A DNA stretch of 35,023 nt from an uncultured bacterium (GCA_905215405.1 CAJMQE010000038.1:1-35023), one strand, 5' to 3'. Positions 25,473-33,366 are shown, numbered from the stretch's first letter. Program-made: numbers and translations. Notes: generated by a model not told the origin, from the letters alone.

Positions 25473-25725
25473 TTAATCAGTATCAAAATAATTAATATTA
25501 CTATAATCACTATCAACATAATCTGTATTGACATAATCGGTATTCATATAATCAATGTCAACATAATCAGTATCTACTTAATTGATATTTGCATTATCAG
25601 TATTGAATAATCGGTATTCATATAATCAATGTCAACATAATCAGTATCTACTTAATTGATATTTGCATTATCAGTATTACTTTATTGGTATTTACTTAAT
25701 CTGCATGACTTTAATCAGTAATTTA
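25473..25725. repeat. 15-bp tandem repeat array with an exact 71-bp duplication
   Basis: About 16 units of 15 bases (three are 14 bases) follow a consensus near ATAATCAGTATTNAC. They start at 25473, 25488, 25503, 25518, 25533, 25548, 25563, 25578, 25593, 25607 and onward. Positions 25534-25604 and 25608-25678 are identical over 71 bases at an offset of 74, so a five-unit block was duplicated recently on top of older unit-by-unit expansion. No ribosome binding site or start codon makes this a repeat protein. Confidence 0.92.
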
Positions 25726-25933
25726 TCTGTACTATCTAATTTATATAATATAGCTAAATTAGATAATATAGCTATATTTGATATATTTACGTGATCTGAT
25801 ATATGCGTTATGCCTTGTTTCATAAATTATGTTAGATAAATGATAGTAGAAGATTTGGTTTACATAATATTTAGCAGAGCTATATCATACAAGTTTGTGT
25901 CAACACAGCTGATCATGATAGTAAAATTCTATT

Positions 25934-26884
25934 TTATAAATAAATTTCAAGCTGTTTAAAGAATCCAACTGGATTTTCAAGCTGTGGCAGCTGTTTTGTA
26001 TTTGCAACTACGGTTGACTCGATAGCTGGATTAAGGGCTTCATAATTTCTAACAGTGTTCTTATAGTTCTTCTGGTACTGACCGCTAATAATTGAAATAC
26101 TGTTGTCTATGGAGCTGATTGCATGATGAATCGTTGCGGTAGTATATCTACATTGTGTACTCGTGTATAAAAACTTTGCGGACGATCCATACAAATGTGC
26201 ATTTTCGTGAAATGCATTCATAATAGCATTTCCAGATCTCGAACTATTATAAAATAAGTCTGTTGCAAACTGTTTCTGGATGTTGCGTTTTGACATACAT
26301 ACATTATAAATTGTGGTTCCAATAATAGGTGAATTCAAAAGAATTCGCAGTGCATTGCTGCGTTTTGTTGGAATAAGTGCAGATTCGTTGAGATCCTGTG
26401 GATTAACAAAAATAAGTTTGTCAAAATGAGAATCATTTGTGTAGCAGGCCATAGTGACAAAAGAACAGGAACGACCACTTGCAATAACATCCGTTCTATG
26501 GCCGATAACGTTAGAAATAAAGTCGTTAATCATTTGCACGTATAAATATGCGGTATATGTGATATTAGGCTTATCTGAGTAACCACAGCCAAGCAGATCT
26601 ATTGTATATACAGTTCTTGTTTTAGATAGTCTTTTTACAATCTTACTCCATTCATAGGTACTGCTCATAGGTGAAAGATCGTGAATCAATAGTACGGGCT
26701 TGCCGTTGCCCTGTTTGCTATAGGAAATATCCCCAAATTTCCACTTATAGTACAATCTGTCTTCAGTATCTGTTATACGATTTACAACCGAAGTTGAGAA
26801 AATTAATTTATTAATAATATGAGTAATTGTGGCAGTTGCAGTTATTCCACCAGCAATTAATCCAATTCGTTTCCATTTATTCAT
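25934..26884 (-). CDS. Alpha/beta-hydrolase-fold protein with a degenerate catalytic triad
   Basis: This 316-residue protein has an N-terminal hydrophobic segment (residues 7-30) after a basic start, so it is likely membrane-anchored. The rest resembles alpha/beta hydrolases: PVLLIHDLSP (64-72) at the oxyanion position, TVYTIDLLGCGYSDKP (91-106), and a nucleophile elbow G-R-S-C-S with Ser139. The expected acid lies in a stretch reading SIISGQYQKN (264-273), with no Asp. The usual GHLPQLENP end reads KQLPQLENP, so Gln298 replaces the catalytic His. It may be a pseudoenzyme or use other residues; the substrate is unknown. AAGGAG precedes the ATG. It is the only minus-strand gene on this arm. 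Confidence 0.8.
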   Translation of the reverse strand: MNKWKRIGLIAGGITATATITHIINKLIFSTSVVNRITDTEDRLYYKWKFGDISYSKQGNGKPVLLIHDLSPMSSTYEWSKIVKRLSKTRTVYTIDLLGCGYSDKPNITYTAYLYVQMINDFISNVIGHRTDVIASGRSCSFVTMACYTNDSHFDKLIFVNPQDLNESALIPTKRSNALRILLNSPIIGTTIYNVCMSKRNIQKQFATDLFYNSSRSGNAIMNAFHENAHLYGSSAKFLYTSTQCRYTTATIHHAISSIDNSISIISGQYQKNYKNTVRNYEALNPAIESTVVANTKQLPQLENPVGFFKQLEIYL

Positions 26885-26913
26885 TATTCTACTCCTTATA
26901 GTAAATATACGAA

Positions 26914-26941
26914 ACTATATTTTGTGCAGGTGTGTTGCCAA
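26914..26941 (-). promoter_or_regulatory. Possible promoter of the hydrolase-like gene
   Basis: The minus strand has TTGGCA (26941-26936), a 16-base spacer and TATAGT (26919-26914), about 30 bases before the ATG. A TGTTGC/GCAACA inverted repeat (26933-26951) overlaps the -35 and could be an operator. Confidence 0.5.
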
Positions 26942-27487
26942 TAGAGCAACAGCTATAGCGTATCATGCAAAGGATGCTCTAATACTTATCATAATTATAA
27001 GCGATTATTTGCAATCTTACAACTTTAATCCTAGAATAAGAAAAAATATATAAGTAATATTTTACTGCAACTTGTCCGAAAACTATAATAAGATTTATTG
27101 GTGGAAATTTACATAAGAGAGTAGATACATGAAAATGTTGCAATAGATAGGTTGATATAGATATAACAAAGACAATGTTGAAAAAAATGTCACGATAAAA
27201 TATATAGAAAGTAATGACGATATATTTTCTGTAAGTCTAATAAAAAAATGATGAAAACTAGGATAGATTACTTAGAATAATGTTATTTATCACACAGTCT
27301 TATTTTAGTACAGTAAAAAAGTACTTTAATTATTAGACAAAATGGGTTAAAATGTAAAGTAAGTAGTAATAGCTAATTGGGTTCTATATTTATGTACATT
27401 TTACAAATAGATTGTAAATATAGTGAATAAGTAATAGAATATATATCATAAGTACCATTGAATCATTAACATAAATGAGATACAACT

Positions 27488-27550
27488 TGATTTAAGTGAA
27501 ATTTAAACTGTTTCATGTTGTATTTTATTTATTTCATGGCACTTAAATCA
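27488..27550. promoter_or_regulatory. Inverted repeat upstream of the sensor kinase
   Basis: TGATTTAAGTG (27488-27498) and its perfect complement CACTTAAATCA (27540-27550) lie 41 bases apart, ending about 38 bases before the kinase ATG. The spacer contains TTTCATG twice. It could be an operator for the paired response regulator or an RNA stem. Function is inferred only. Confidence 0.4.
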
Positions 27551-27587
27551 TGATAAGAGAACGACTAAAAAGTTACTGGAGGTTATA

Positions 27588-28601
27588 ATGAACGAAGTGT
27601 TGAGTTATTTTCAAAATAGAATAGCAGAATGTAATCTGGATAAAAAACTTCTATTGGAAAAAATTCATCGCTCTCAGATTGAACTTGATCTTATAGAAAA
27701 GAAAATTGAAAATATCGATCAGGGTATAGATAAAACATCTCATGTATTTTCAGTAAAATCCCCAAAAGAGAGTTTTAATACAAAAGAGACGAATTCATTA
27801 AATACTGATAAGAAGAATATTACTGATTTTATCGAGACAAGTACGCAAAAGGTTATGAAACTTGACCAGGAGATAAAAGAACTGAATGAACTGAAGAAAA
27901 AGGTAAGCGACACTCAGAAACATAGTAAAAGCTATGATGGTCTGGATATTCTTAGTGTTCAGGAGCAGGAAAGACAAAGAATCGCAAGAGATATTCATGA
28001 TTCTATAGTTCAGAAAATGACTGCATTAGTACATAAATCTGAGTTTGTAGAAAAAGTTATGGATACAGATATTCTTCGTGCAAAACTGGAGATTGAAGTT
28101 ATCAATAAAGTAGTGAAAGATTGTATCTCTGAACTTAGGGGAATTATTTTTGATTTAAGACCCATGTCACTTGATGATCTTGGATTAGAAACTACGTTAC
28201 GAAGATGTATTGTACAATACAATGCATCATCTGATATGAATATTAGTTTAAACTATCATGACATTGCGATGAAGATCAATCCAATTATATCAATAACAAT
28301 GCTTAGAATCGTGCAGGAGCTCTGTAGTAACTCATTGAAGTATTCAGAAGGGAAAGAGATAAAGGTTGAAGTTTATGAAAAACATAATACAATATACCTT
28401 ATACATGAGGACGATGGTGTTGGATTTGATATAAATTGTACAAAAAAAGTGCAGGAGGACAGTAAGTCTGGTTTTGGCTTACAGTTCTTAAAAGAGCGTG
28501 TTGAATTACTTAACGGGAGAATTGCGGTTGGAAAAAATGAAGAAAATAAAGGTGTTAGATATGAAATCGAAATACCTGTGCTAAATGAGGAGAAGAGTTG
28601 A
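27588..28601 (+). CDS. Soluble sensor histidine kinase, DegS/NarL class
   Basis: This 337-residue kinase has no transmembrane segment, so it should act in the cytoplasm. Residues 1-120 are charged and helical, with probable coiled coils (KKLLLEKIHRSQIELDLIEKKI and VMKLDQEIKELNELKKKV), and likely form the sensing and dimer part. The HisKA_3 phosphoacceptor is His137 in QERQRIARDIHDSIVQ. The GHKL ATPase domain has LRIVQELCSNSLKYSEG (N box), EDDGVGFD (G1) and GFGLQFLKERVELLNGR (G2). This layout resembles Bacillus DegS; the signal is unknown. GGAGG precedes the ATG. The response regulator begins directly after the stop codon. Confidence 0.92.
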   Translation: MNEVLSYFQNRIAECNLDKKLLLEKIHRSQIELDLIEKKIENIDQGIDKTSHVFSVKSPKESFNTKETNSLNTDKKNITDFIETSTQKVMKLDQEIKELNELKKKVSDTQKHSKSYDGLDILSVQEQERQRIARDIHDSIVQKMTALVHKSEFVEKVMDTDILRAKLEIEVINKVVKDCISELRGIIFDLRPMSLDDLGLETTLRRCIVQYNASSDMNISLNYHDIAMKINPIISITMLRIVQELCSNSLKYSEGKEIKVEVYEKHNTIYLIHEDDGVGFDINCTKKVQEDSKSGFGLQFLKERVELLNGRIAVGKNEENKGVRYEIEIPVLNEEKS

Positions 28602-28602
28602 A

Positions 28603-29247
28603 ATGGCAGTTAATGTTTTAATATCAGATGATCACCTGATGGTTAGGGAAGGCCTAAGACAAATACTAGAACTTGATGTGGATATAAATGTAATCGGTGA
28701 AGCTGGAGATGGTTATGAATGTCTGAATCTTATTAATAAGACTGATCCAGATATTATTTTGCTAGATATCAATATGCCAAATCTGGATGGATTACAAGTA
28801 CTTCAGATTATGAAACAACAAAGACTAAAAAATAAAGTTATCATACTGACAATTCATAATGAAATTGATTATCTGATCAAAGCTATGGATTTGGGGTGTG
28901 ATGGCTACGTATTAAAAGATTCTGACTCAACAACTTTAAAAAGAGCAATTATGGCAGTATATACAGGGGAATCCTATATTGAACCATCATTAACACCATT
29001 GCTCAATGCAAGTTTGATTGAAAGAGATATTATGAAGGACAAACTGAACGATTTAACAAGAAGAGAGATGGAAGTTCTTAAGTTAATTGCGAGTGGATTA
29101 TTTAATAAAGAAATTGCATCGACTTTAGAAATCAGTGAAAGAACAGTCAAAAATCATGTATCTAACATATTTAAAAAGATAAAAGTTTCAGATCGTACGC
29201 AGGCAGCAGTGTTTGCAATTAAGAATGGTCTGATTGATATTAAGTAA
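28603..29247 (+). CDS. Response regulator, NarL/DegU class (REC and LuxR-type HTH)
   Basis: This 214-residue transcription factor is partner to the upstream kinase. The receiver domain has the acidic pair Asp9-Asp10 (ISDDHLMVREGLRQ), phosphoacceptor Asp55 (IILLDINMPNLDG), a Thr in ILTIHN and Lys in YVLKDS. The C-terminal LuxR-type helix-turn-helix reads LTRREMEVLKLIASGLFNKEI and SERTVKNHVSNIFKKIKV. The ATG at 28603 lies one base after the kinase TGA, so translation is probably coupled. An earlier in-frame ATG at 28585 would overlap the kinase and add six atypical residues. Target genes are unknown. Confidence 0.93.
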   Translation: MAVNVLISDDHLMVREGLRQILELDVDINVIGEAGDGYECLNLINKTDPDIILLDINMPNLDGLQVLQIMKQQRLKNKVIILTIHNEIDYLIKAMDLGCDGYVLKDSDSTTLKRAIMAVYTGESYIEPSLTPLLNASLIERDIMKDKLNDLTRREMEVLKLIASGLFNKEIASTLEISERTVKNHVSNIFKKIKVSDRTQAAVFAIKNGLIDIK

Positions 29248-29363
29248 ATAAATAGAGTTACATACCCTATCAAATCATTATAGACAAATATAAGTATTTT
29301 TCTGATTAATTACCCGTTAGTTGATTAAGTACATATAGATAAAAGTATATTTAATAATAAAAT

Positions 29364-29402
29364 AGAGAAAATGTTTCACGTGAAACATTTTCTCTTTTTT
29401 TT
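29364..29402 (+). terminator. Terminator-like hairpin built on parS site 1
   Basis: A perfect 32-bp palindrome (29364-29395) made of AGAGAAA flanks around the parS core is followed by seven T residues (29396-29402). As RNA it would fold into a 16-bp hairpin plus U tract, the form of an intrinsic terminator for the response regulator gene ending at 29247. Confidence 0.6.
29372..29387. promoter_or_regulatory. parS site 1 (ParB-binding centromere site)
   Basis: TGTTTCACGTGAAACA matches the bacterial parS consensus TGTTNCACGTGAAACA with no mismatch. It is 1.6 kb upstream of parA. ParB would nucleate here and spread to form the origin segregation complex. Confidence 0.95.
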
Positions 29403-30090
29403 ATTTATAGGTTTGTACTTGTTTAAAATTCATTCTATATTTATAGGTATCTTTATCTTTATCAAAATTTATAAATCTATATAATAATAAAAATAATAAA
29501 ATACTGCTAAATCTTTAGAAATGTAATATTGACTTAAGATATAACATTTTATATTTAATGAAGCATATTATTATTGGTTTAATATATTGTTAATTAGAAA
29601 AGATAATTTTTGCTTAACAACTTATGCTTTTGTCGATATTATTATAAAATTCCAAATAAGCTTCTTTGATTAATTAATTTGTTTTAAGATTACTTTTTTG
29701 TTGTATAAGTGCTTAAAGTTTTAATTGTATAAGTTCTGTTTTTAACTAATGACTGCATAAATGCATAATACAGAGAACAGCATGAGTATAAACACTAAAA
29801 AAGGTAAACTTACTATTTTGATTAATATAAAGCATTCGTAAGCTATAATCTGTAAGTATTAATAACACTAGCACATCAATAAAGTGAAATACATAATAAT
29901 ATTTGAAAAAGGTATTCTAAGTGATAAATTTATTTTTAGATCATAAGCAAATAATTACGATATGATCAACACTTATAAAACCATATGAAACATATTTGTC
30001 ATGTGATTTTTATTACCTGAATGTAGTTATTTACAGGAGATATACCCAGTTTACATCATTCAATTCTATTTTAATAAATATATATAATTT

Positions 30091-30129
30091 ATAGAAGTTA
30101 TATACTTTTAATATAATAGAAGTTATATA
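30091..30129. repeat. 14-bp direct repeat next to parS site 2
   Basis: ATAGAAGTTATATA occurs at 30091-30104 and 30116-30129 (offset 25), directly before the parS 2 palindrome. AT-rich and possibly incidental. Confidence 0.5.
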
Positions 30130-30138
30130 TAATAGAAA

Positions 30139-30154
30139 TGTTTCACGTGAAACA
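30139..30154. promoter_or_regulatory. parS site 2
   Basis: TGTTTCACGTGAAACA again matches the parS consensus perfectly. Its flanks extend the symmetry to a perfect 36-bp palindrome (30129-30164), with outer arms ATAATAGAAA. Confidence 0.95.
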
Positions 30155-30373
30155 TTTCTATTATGAGAGTGACTATCAATATTTATAAACGTATATGTAA
30201 CTTATGTATATGGATAGCTAGTTATTGTATGATACGGGGCTATTCAATATAACAATATAGATAATATAACAATATGAATAGATATTAGTTATTACTAAAG
30301 AAATATTACTATTATAGTAGATAGTGCTTATTGTACATATTGCTAACTGGATACTCCTTATAACAATATGATA

Positions 30374-30448
30374 TTAGCATTTATCTTTTTAGTATTTATC
30401 TTATTAGTATCTATCTTGTTATGTTTATTTAGTATGTATATTTATCTA
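30374..30448. repeat. Degenerate 15-bp AT repeats
   Basis: TTAGCATTTATCTTT, TTAGTATTTATCTTA and TTAGTATCTATCTTG start at 30374, 30389 and 30404, with decayed copies to about 30448. The period matches the array at 25.5 kb although the sequence differs. Confidence 0.6.
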
Positions 30449-30654
30449 TACTATTAATTTAAATAGTACAGAATTTATTATTACAAATATAGAATAAAAG
30501 TTATCGAAGTTATAGTGTAGTATCAAAAAAATATAGACATGCGAACATGATTGTAGAAACATTATATAGTAATTAATTATTTGGCTAGTTGTTAAATATT
30601 TTATTTCCCTTGCATAGAAATTCAATAAATATCTTGTTATAAAGGGGGATAAGA

Positions 30655-30711
30655 ATGAGCAAGAAGTTGTTATTAGAAGTTACTATAGATGGATATTTAT
30701 TGAATAACTAA
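30655..30711 (+). CDS. Possible very small gene, 18 residues, unknown
   Basis: The ATG at 30655 is preceded by AAAGGGGGATAAGA, a strong ribosome binding site in a region otherwise lacking one. The frame encodes MSKKLLLEVTIDGYLLNN and then stops. A 13-bp perfect inverted repeat (30621-30633 with 30692-30704) flanks the start and overlaps the last codons, so the start region could lie in an RNA hairpin loop. I do not recognise the peptide. It may be a gene remnant, a leader peptide or chance. Confidence 0.3.
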   Translation: MSKKLLLEVTIDGYLLNN

Positions 30712-30768
30712 ATAATGATACTTCATTATAATCTAAATAATATGTAAATAGAGCATTATCAACAAAAA

Positions 30769-30784
30769 TGTTTCACGTGAAACA
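30769..30784. promoter_or_regulatory. parS site 3
   Basis: This is the third perfect TGTTTCACGTGAAACA, 214 bases before the parA start codon. Symmetry extends to 24 bp (30765-30788). Its closeness to the parA promoter could let ParB influence parAB transcription. Confidence 0.95.
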
Positions 30785-30913
30785 TTTTATCTATAACTCA
30801 CATTTAGAACGATTCTTTTCTTAAAGATTAATCTTTTACAATTATTTCTTTCATTTCGCAACAAAATTGTAACAAAAATCTTTTGTCACATTATAGATAT
30901 TCAAACTGATTAA

Positions 30914-30922
30914 TGTTATAAT
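30914..30922 (+). promoter_or_regulatory. Possible parA promoter (extended -10)
   Basis: TGTTATAAT gives a perfect TATAAT (30917-30922) with the extended -10 TG one base before it. No good -35 is seen at the proper distance. The leader would be about 70 bases. Confidence 0.45.
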
Positions 30923-30997
30923 AATTTATAGCGTTAATTTACAATACATTCCATGTATGTACTTAATAGTGAAGAAATAAGAAATGAAGGTGGTTTT

Positions 30998-31762
30998 ATG
31001 GGAAGAGTGATTGCAATTGCCAACCAAAAAGGTGGTGTTGGTAAGACAACGACATCAATCAATCTGGCAGCCTGTCTGGCCGAAAAGGACCAGAAGGTTC
31101 TTGTTATAGATATTGATCCACAGGGCAATACAACAAGTGGATTAGGTATTGATAAGGATGATGTGCAGAATACTGTTTATGAAATGATACTTGGAGAAAT
31201 TGATATTAAAGATAGTGTTATTCATGACATATTCGATAATCTGGATCTTATTCCTTCAAATGTAAATTTAGCAGGTGCTGAAATAGATTTGATTGATGTA
31301 GATGATAGAGAATACGTTTTAAAAAATAGCATCGGTAAAATAAGAGAAAATTATGATTATATTATATTAGACTGCCCACCTTCTCTTAGCATGCTTACTG
31401 TTAATGCAATGACTGCATCTGATACGGTGCTGGTACCAATACAGTGCGAGTATTATGCATTAGAGGGACTTACTCAGTTATTACATACAGTTAATCTTGT
31501 AAAGAAAAAACTGAATACTTCACTTGAAGTAGAAGGTGTTGTATTTACTATGTATGATGCAAGAACTAATTTATCATTACAGGTTGTTGAAAATGTTAAG
31601 AATAACTTAAAACAGACAATCTATAAAACTATTATACCAAGAAATATTAGATTAGCAGAAGCACCAAGTCATGGTTTACCAATTAATAAGTACGACACAA
31701 GATCTTCAGGCGCAGAAAGCTATAGAATGCTTGCTGAAGAAGTTATGAACAGGGAGATTTAG
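30998..31762 (+). CDS. parA: Chromosome partitioning ATPase ParA/Soj
   Basis: This 254-residue Walker-type ATPase works with ParB-parS in origin segregation and, in Bacillus, also modulates DnaA. The deviant Walker A KGGVGKTT (residues 11-18, with signature Lys11) is followed by VIDIDPQGNTTSGLG (Walker A') and YIILDCPPSLSMLTVNAM (Walker B). QCEYYALEGLTQLL and LAEAPSHGLPINKYD are typical of chromosomal ParA. The start at 30998 has AGGTGG four bases upstream; a longer frame from 30953 adds 15 atypical residues. parB follows after 41 bases. Confidence 0.97.
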   Translation: MGRVIAIANQKGGVGKTTTSINLAACLAEKDQKVLVIDIDPQGNTTSGLGIDKDDVQNTVYEMILGEIDIKDSVIHDIFDNLDLIPSNVNLAGAEIDLIDVDDREYVLKNSIGKIRENYDYIILDCPPSLSMLTVNAMTASDTVLVPIQCEYYALEGLTQLLHTVNLVKKKLNTSLEVEGVVFTMYDARTNLSLQVVENVKNNLKQTIYKTIIPRNIRLAEAPSHGLPINKYDTRSSGAESYRMLAEEVMNREI

Positions 31763-31803
31763 TGCAGTTTCTAGAGTAAATAGTTCATAGGAGATAAATA
31801 CAT

Positions 31804-32730
31804 ATGGCAACAAAAAAATCAGCATTAGGAAAGGGACTCGGTAAGGGCCTTGGAAAAGGACTGGGTTCACTTATTCCTGAAGATACGGCAGAAGAAAAAA
31901 AACAGGTCGTAGTAAAAGAAGTAGTAAAAAAAGTTGTTGTTAAGGAAAAGGCGGAAAGCACTCTGAAAATATCACAGATTGAGCCTAACCGAGGACAGCC
32001 AAGAAAAGTATTTGATGAAGATTCACTTGTAGAATTAGCAGAATCGATTAAACAGTATGGAGTTTTACAGCCATTACTGGTTCAGAAAAAGGATGATTAT
32101 TACGAAATAATAGCTGGAGAAAGACGTTGGAGAGCTGCAAAATTAGCAGGCGTAAAGGAAATTCCAGCAATTATTAAAGATTATTCTGATCAGCAGATCA
32201 TGGAAATTGCTCTGATTGAAAATATTCAGAGAGAAGACTTAAATGCAATTGAAGAAGCGAAAGCGTATCAGCGTTTAATTCAGGAATACCATTTAAAACA
32301 GGATGAAGTTGCAGAAAAGGTTTCAAAAAGTAGAGCAGCTGTTGCTAACTCAATGAGATTATTAAAACTGGATGAAAGAGTTCAACAGATGGTCATGGAT
32401 GACATGATATCTAATGGACATGCTAGAACATTACTTGCAATTGAAGATGGTGATAAACAGTATCTTGTTGCACAGAAAATTTTCGATGAAAAGTTAAGTG
32501 TTAGAGAGACTGAGAAACTCATGAAGAATCTGGACAAGCCAGTACAAAAAGGACCAGATAAGCCAGAAAACGATTTTGTATATCGTGATATGGAAGACAG
32601 AATTAAAAATATTCTAGGTACTAAGGTAGTAATTAAAAATAGGAATAATAATAAAGGTAAAATTGAAATAGATTATTACTCCAGGGAAGAGTTTGAAAGA
32701 ATTGTTGAAATGATTCAGAAAATGAAATAA
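31804..32730 (+). CDS. parB: Chromosome partitioning protein ParB/Spo0J
   Basis: This 308-residue CTP-dependent clamp binds the parS sites upstream. The N-terminal ParA-activating region has LGKG three times in a row before LGSLIPED, where one or two units are usual. The N-domain shows EDSLVELAESIKQYGVLQPL and the CTP-binding GERRWRAAKLAG, then ALIENIQREDLNAIEEAKAYQ. The helix-turn-helix is KQDEVAEKVSKSRAAVANSMRLL, with SNGHARTLL after it. The C-terminal dimer domain is short and basic. Its DNA targets are the three sites at 29.4-30.8 kb. Confidence 0.97.
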   Translation: MATKKSALGKGLGKGLGKGLGSLIPEDTAEEKKQVVVKEVVKKVVVKEKAESTLKISQIEPNRGQPRKVFDEDSLVELAESIKQYGVLQPLLVQKKDDYYEIIAGERRWRAAKLAGVKEIPAIIKDYSDQQIMEIALIENIQREDLNAIEEAKAYQRLIQEYHLKQDEVAEKVSKSRAAVANSMRLLKLDERVQQMVMDDMISNGHARTLLAIEDGDKQYLVAQKIFDEKLSVRETEKLMKNLDKPVQKGPDKPENDFVYRDMEDRIKNILGTKVVIKNRNNNKGKIEIDYYSREEFERIVEMIQKMK

Positions 32731-32764
32731 ATTACTTTTATGATACGGAAGGATATTAAGACAG

Positions 32765-33310
32765 ATGGAATTAGATGTTTTTGGTGCATTTTCAGTAAAT
32801 GCATTATATGTTTTATTAGGAATGGCTGCAGTAACACTGCTTTCAATCATTCTTTCAATTGTTGCTTTGTGTAAGCTTGGCGGTATGAAAAAGAAATACA
32901 ATAAGTTTATGGAAGGCAAAGATGGAAACTCTTTAGAAGATCTTATTTTACAGAGATTTACACAGATTGACCAGTTACAGGAACAGAGCAATCACACAGA
33001 AGAAGATGTTGTTAAAGTTCTGGAAAAAATGGAACATACTTATCAGAAGATCGGAATTGTAAAGTATGATGCATTTAATGAAATGGGTGGAAAGCTTAGC
33101 TTCTCACTGGCAATGCTTGATGGACATAATAATGGGTATATTATTAATGCAATGCATAGTCGTGAAGGCTGCTATACATATATCAAAGAGATTGTTAAGG
33201 GAGAGCCTTATATTGAACTTGGCGATGAAGAAAAGATTGCACTTGATAAAGCTTTAGCAGGTCAGGGAGATCCAGATCTTGGAGATATGAATGAAAAGCT
33301 GAATCTGTAA
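32765..33310 (+). CDS. DUF4446 family membrane protein
   Basis: This 181-residue protein has one N-terminal membrane helix (about residues 12-38, ALYVLLGMAAVTLLSIILSIV). A charged helical stretch with probable coiled coil follows (LEDLILQRFTQIDQLQEQ to MEHTYQKIGIV). The family's C-terminal module is KYDAFNEMGGKLSFSLAMLDGHNNG and then AMHSREGCYTYIKEI. It belongs to DUF4446, of unknown function, commonly found beside parAB in Clostridia. It follows parB after 34 bases and is probably cotranscribed, suggesting a link to origin or envelope functions. Confidence 0.85.
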   Translation: MELDVFGAFSVNALYVLLGMAAVTLLSIILSIVALCKLGGMKKKYNKFMEGKDGNSLEDLILQRFTQIDQLQEQSNHTEEDVVKVLEKMEHTYQKIGIVKYDAFNEMGGKLSFSLAMLDGHNNGYIINAMHSREGCYTYIKEIVKGEPYIELGDEEKIALDKALAGQGDPDLGDMNEKLNL

Positions 33311-33366
33311 AACTATATATAGAAAATAGATTCTAGAGTTTTTGCATCAAGTGAAATAGATGTCAG

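Larger units (their letters stand above)
25178..25933. other. rsmG to hydrolase intergenic region, repeat-rich
   Basis: This 756-base gap lies between convergent genes. It holds the rsmG terminator (25217-25258), a short-period AT array (25262-25335), a hairpin (25425-25470) and a 15-bp tandem array (25473-25725). I see no coding potential beyond frames opened by the repeats. Confidence 0.6.
26885..27587. other. Divergent intergenic region between the hydrolase and the sensor kinase
   Basis: This AT-rich 703-base gap separates divergent genes. It contains the hydrolase promoter (26914-26941), a TTTACAA/TTGTAAA inverted repeat (27400-27418) and a long-armed inverted repeat near the kinase (27488-27550). 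The short frame reading from 26829 across the hydrolase start has no ribosome binding site and is not accepted. No other gene is seen. Confidence 0.55.
29248..30997. other. 1.75-kb gene-poor region carrying three parS sites
   Basis: This very AT-rich stretch between the response regulator and parA lacks any substantial reading frame. It holds three parS palindromes (29372, 30139 and 30769), a possible 18-codon gene (30655-30711), 15-bp repeats (30374-30448) and the parA promoter region. It probably acts as the centromere-like partition region beside the origin. The rest shows no recognisable structure. Confidence 0.65.

Noticed and set aside
25473..25725. CRISPR array
   Set aside because: Units are contiguous 15-bp tandem repeats with no unique spacers, and no cas genes are nearby.
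26829..27053. 74-residue plus-strand frame at the hydrolase start
   Set aside because: It overlaps the hydrolase N-terminus in antisense, lacks a ribosome binding site and continues into the AT-rich promoter region.
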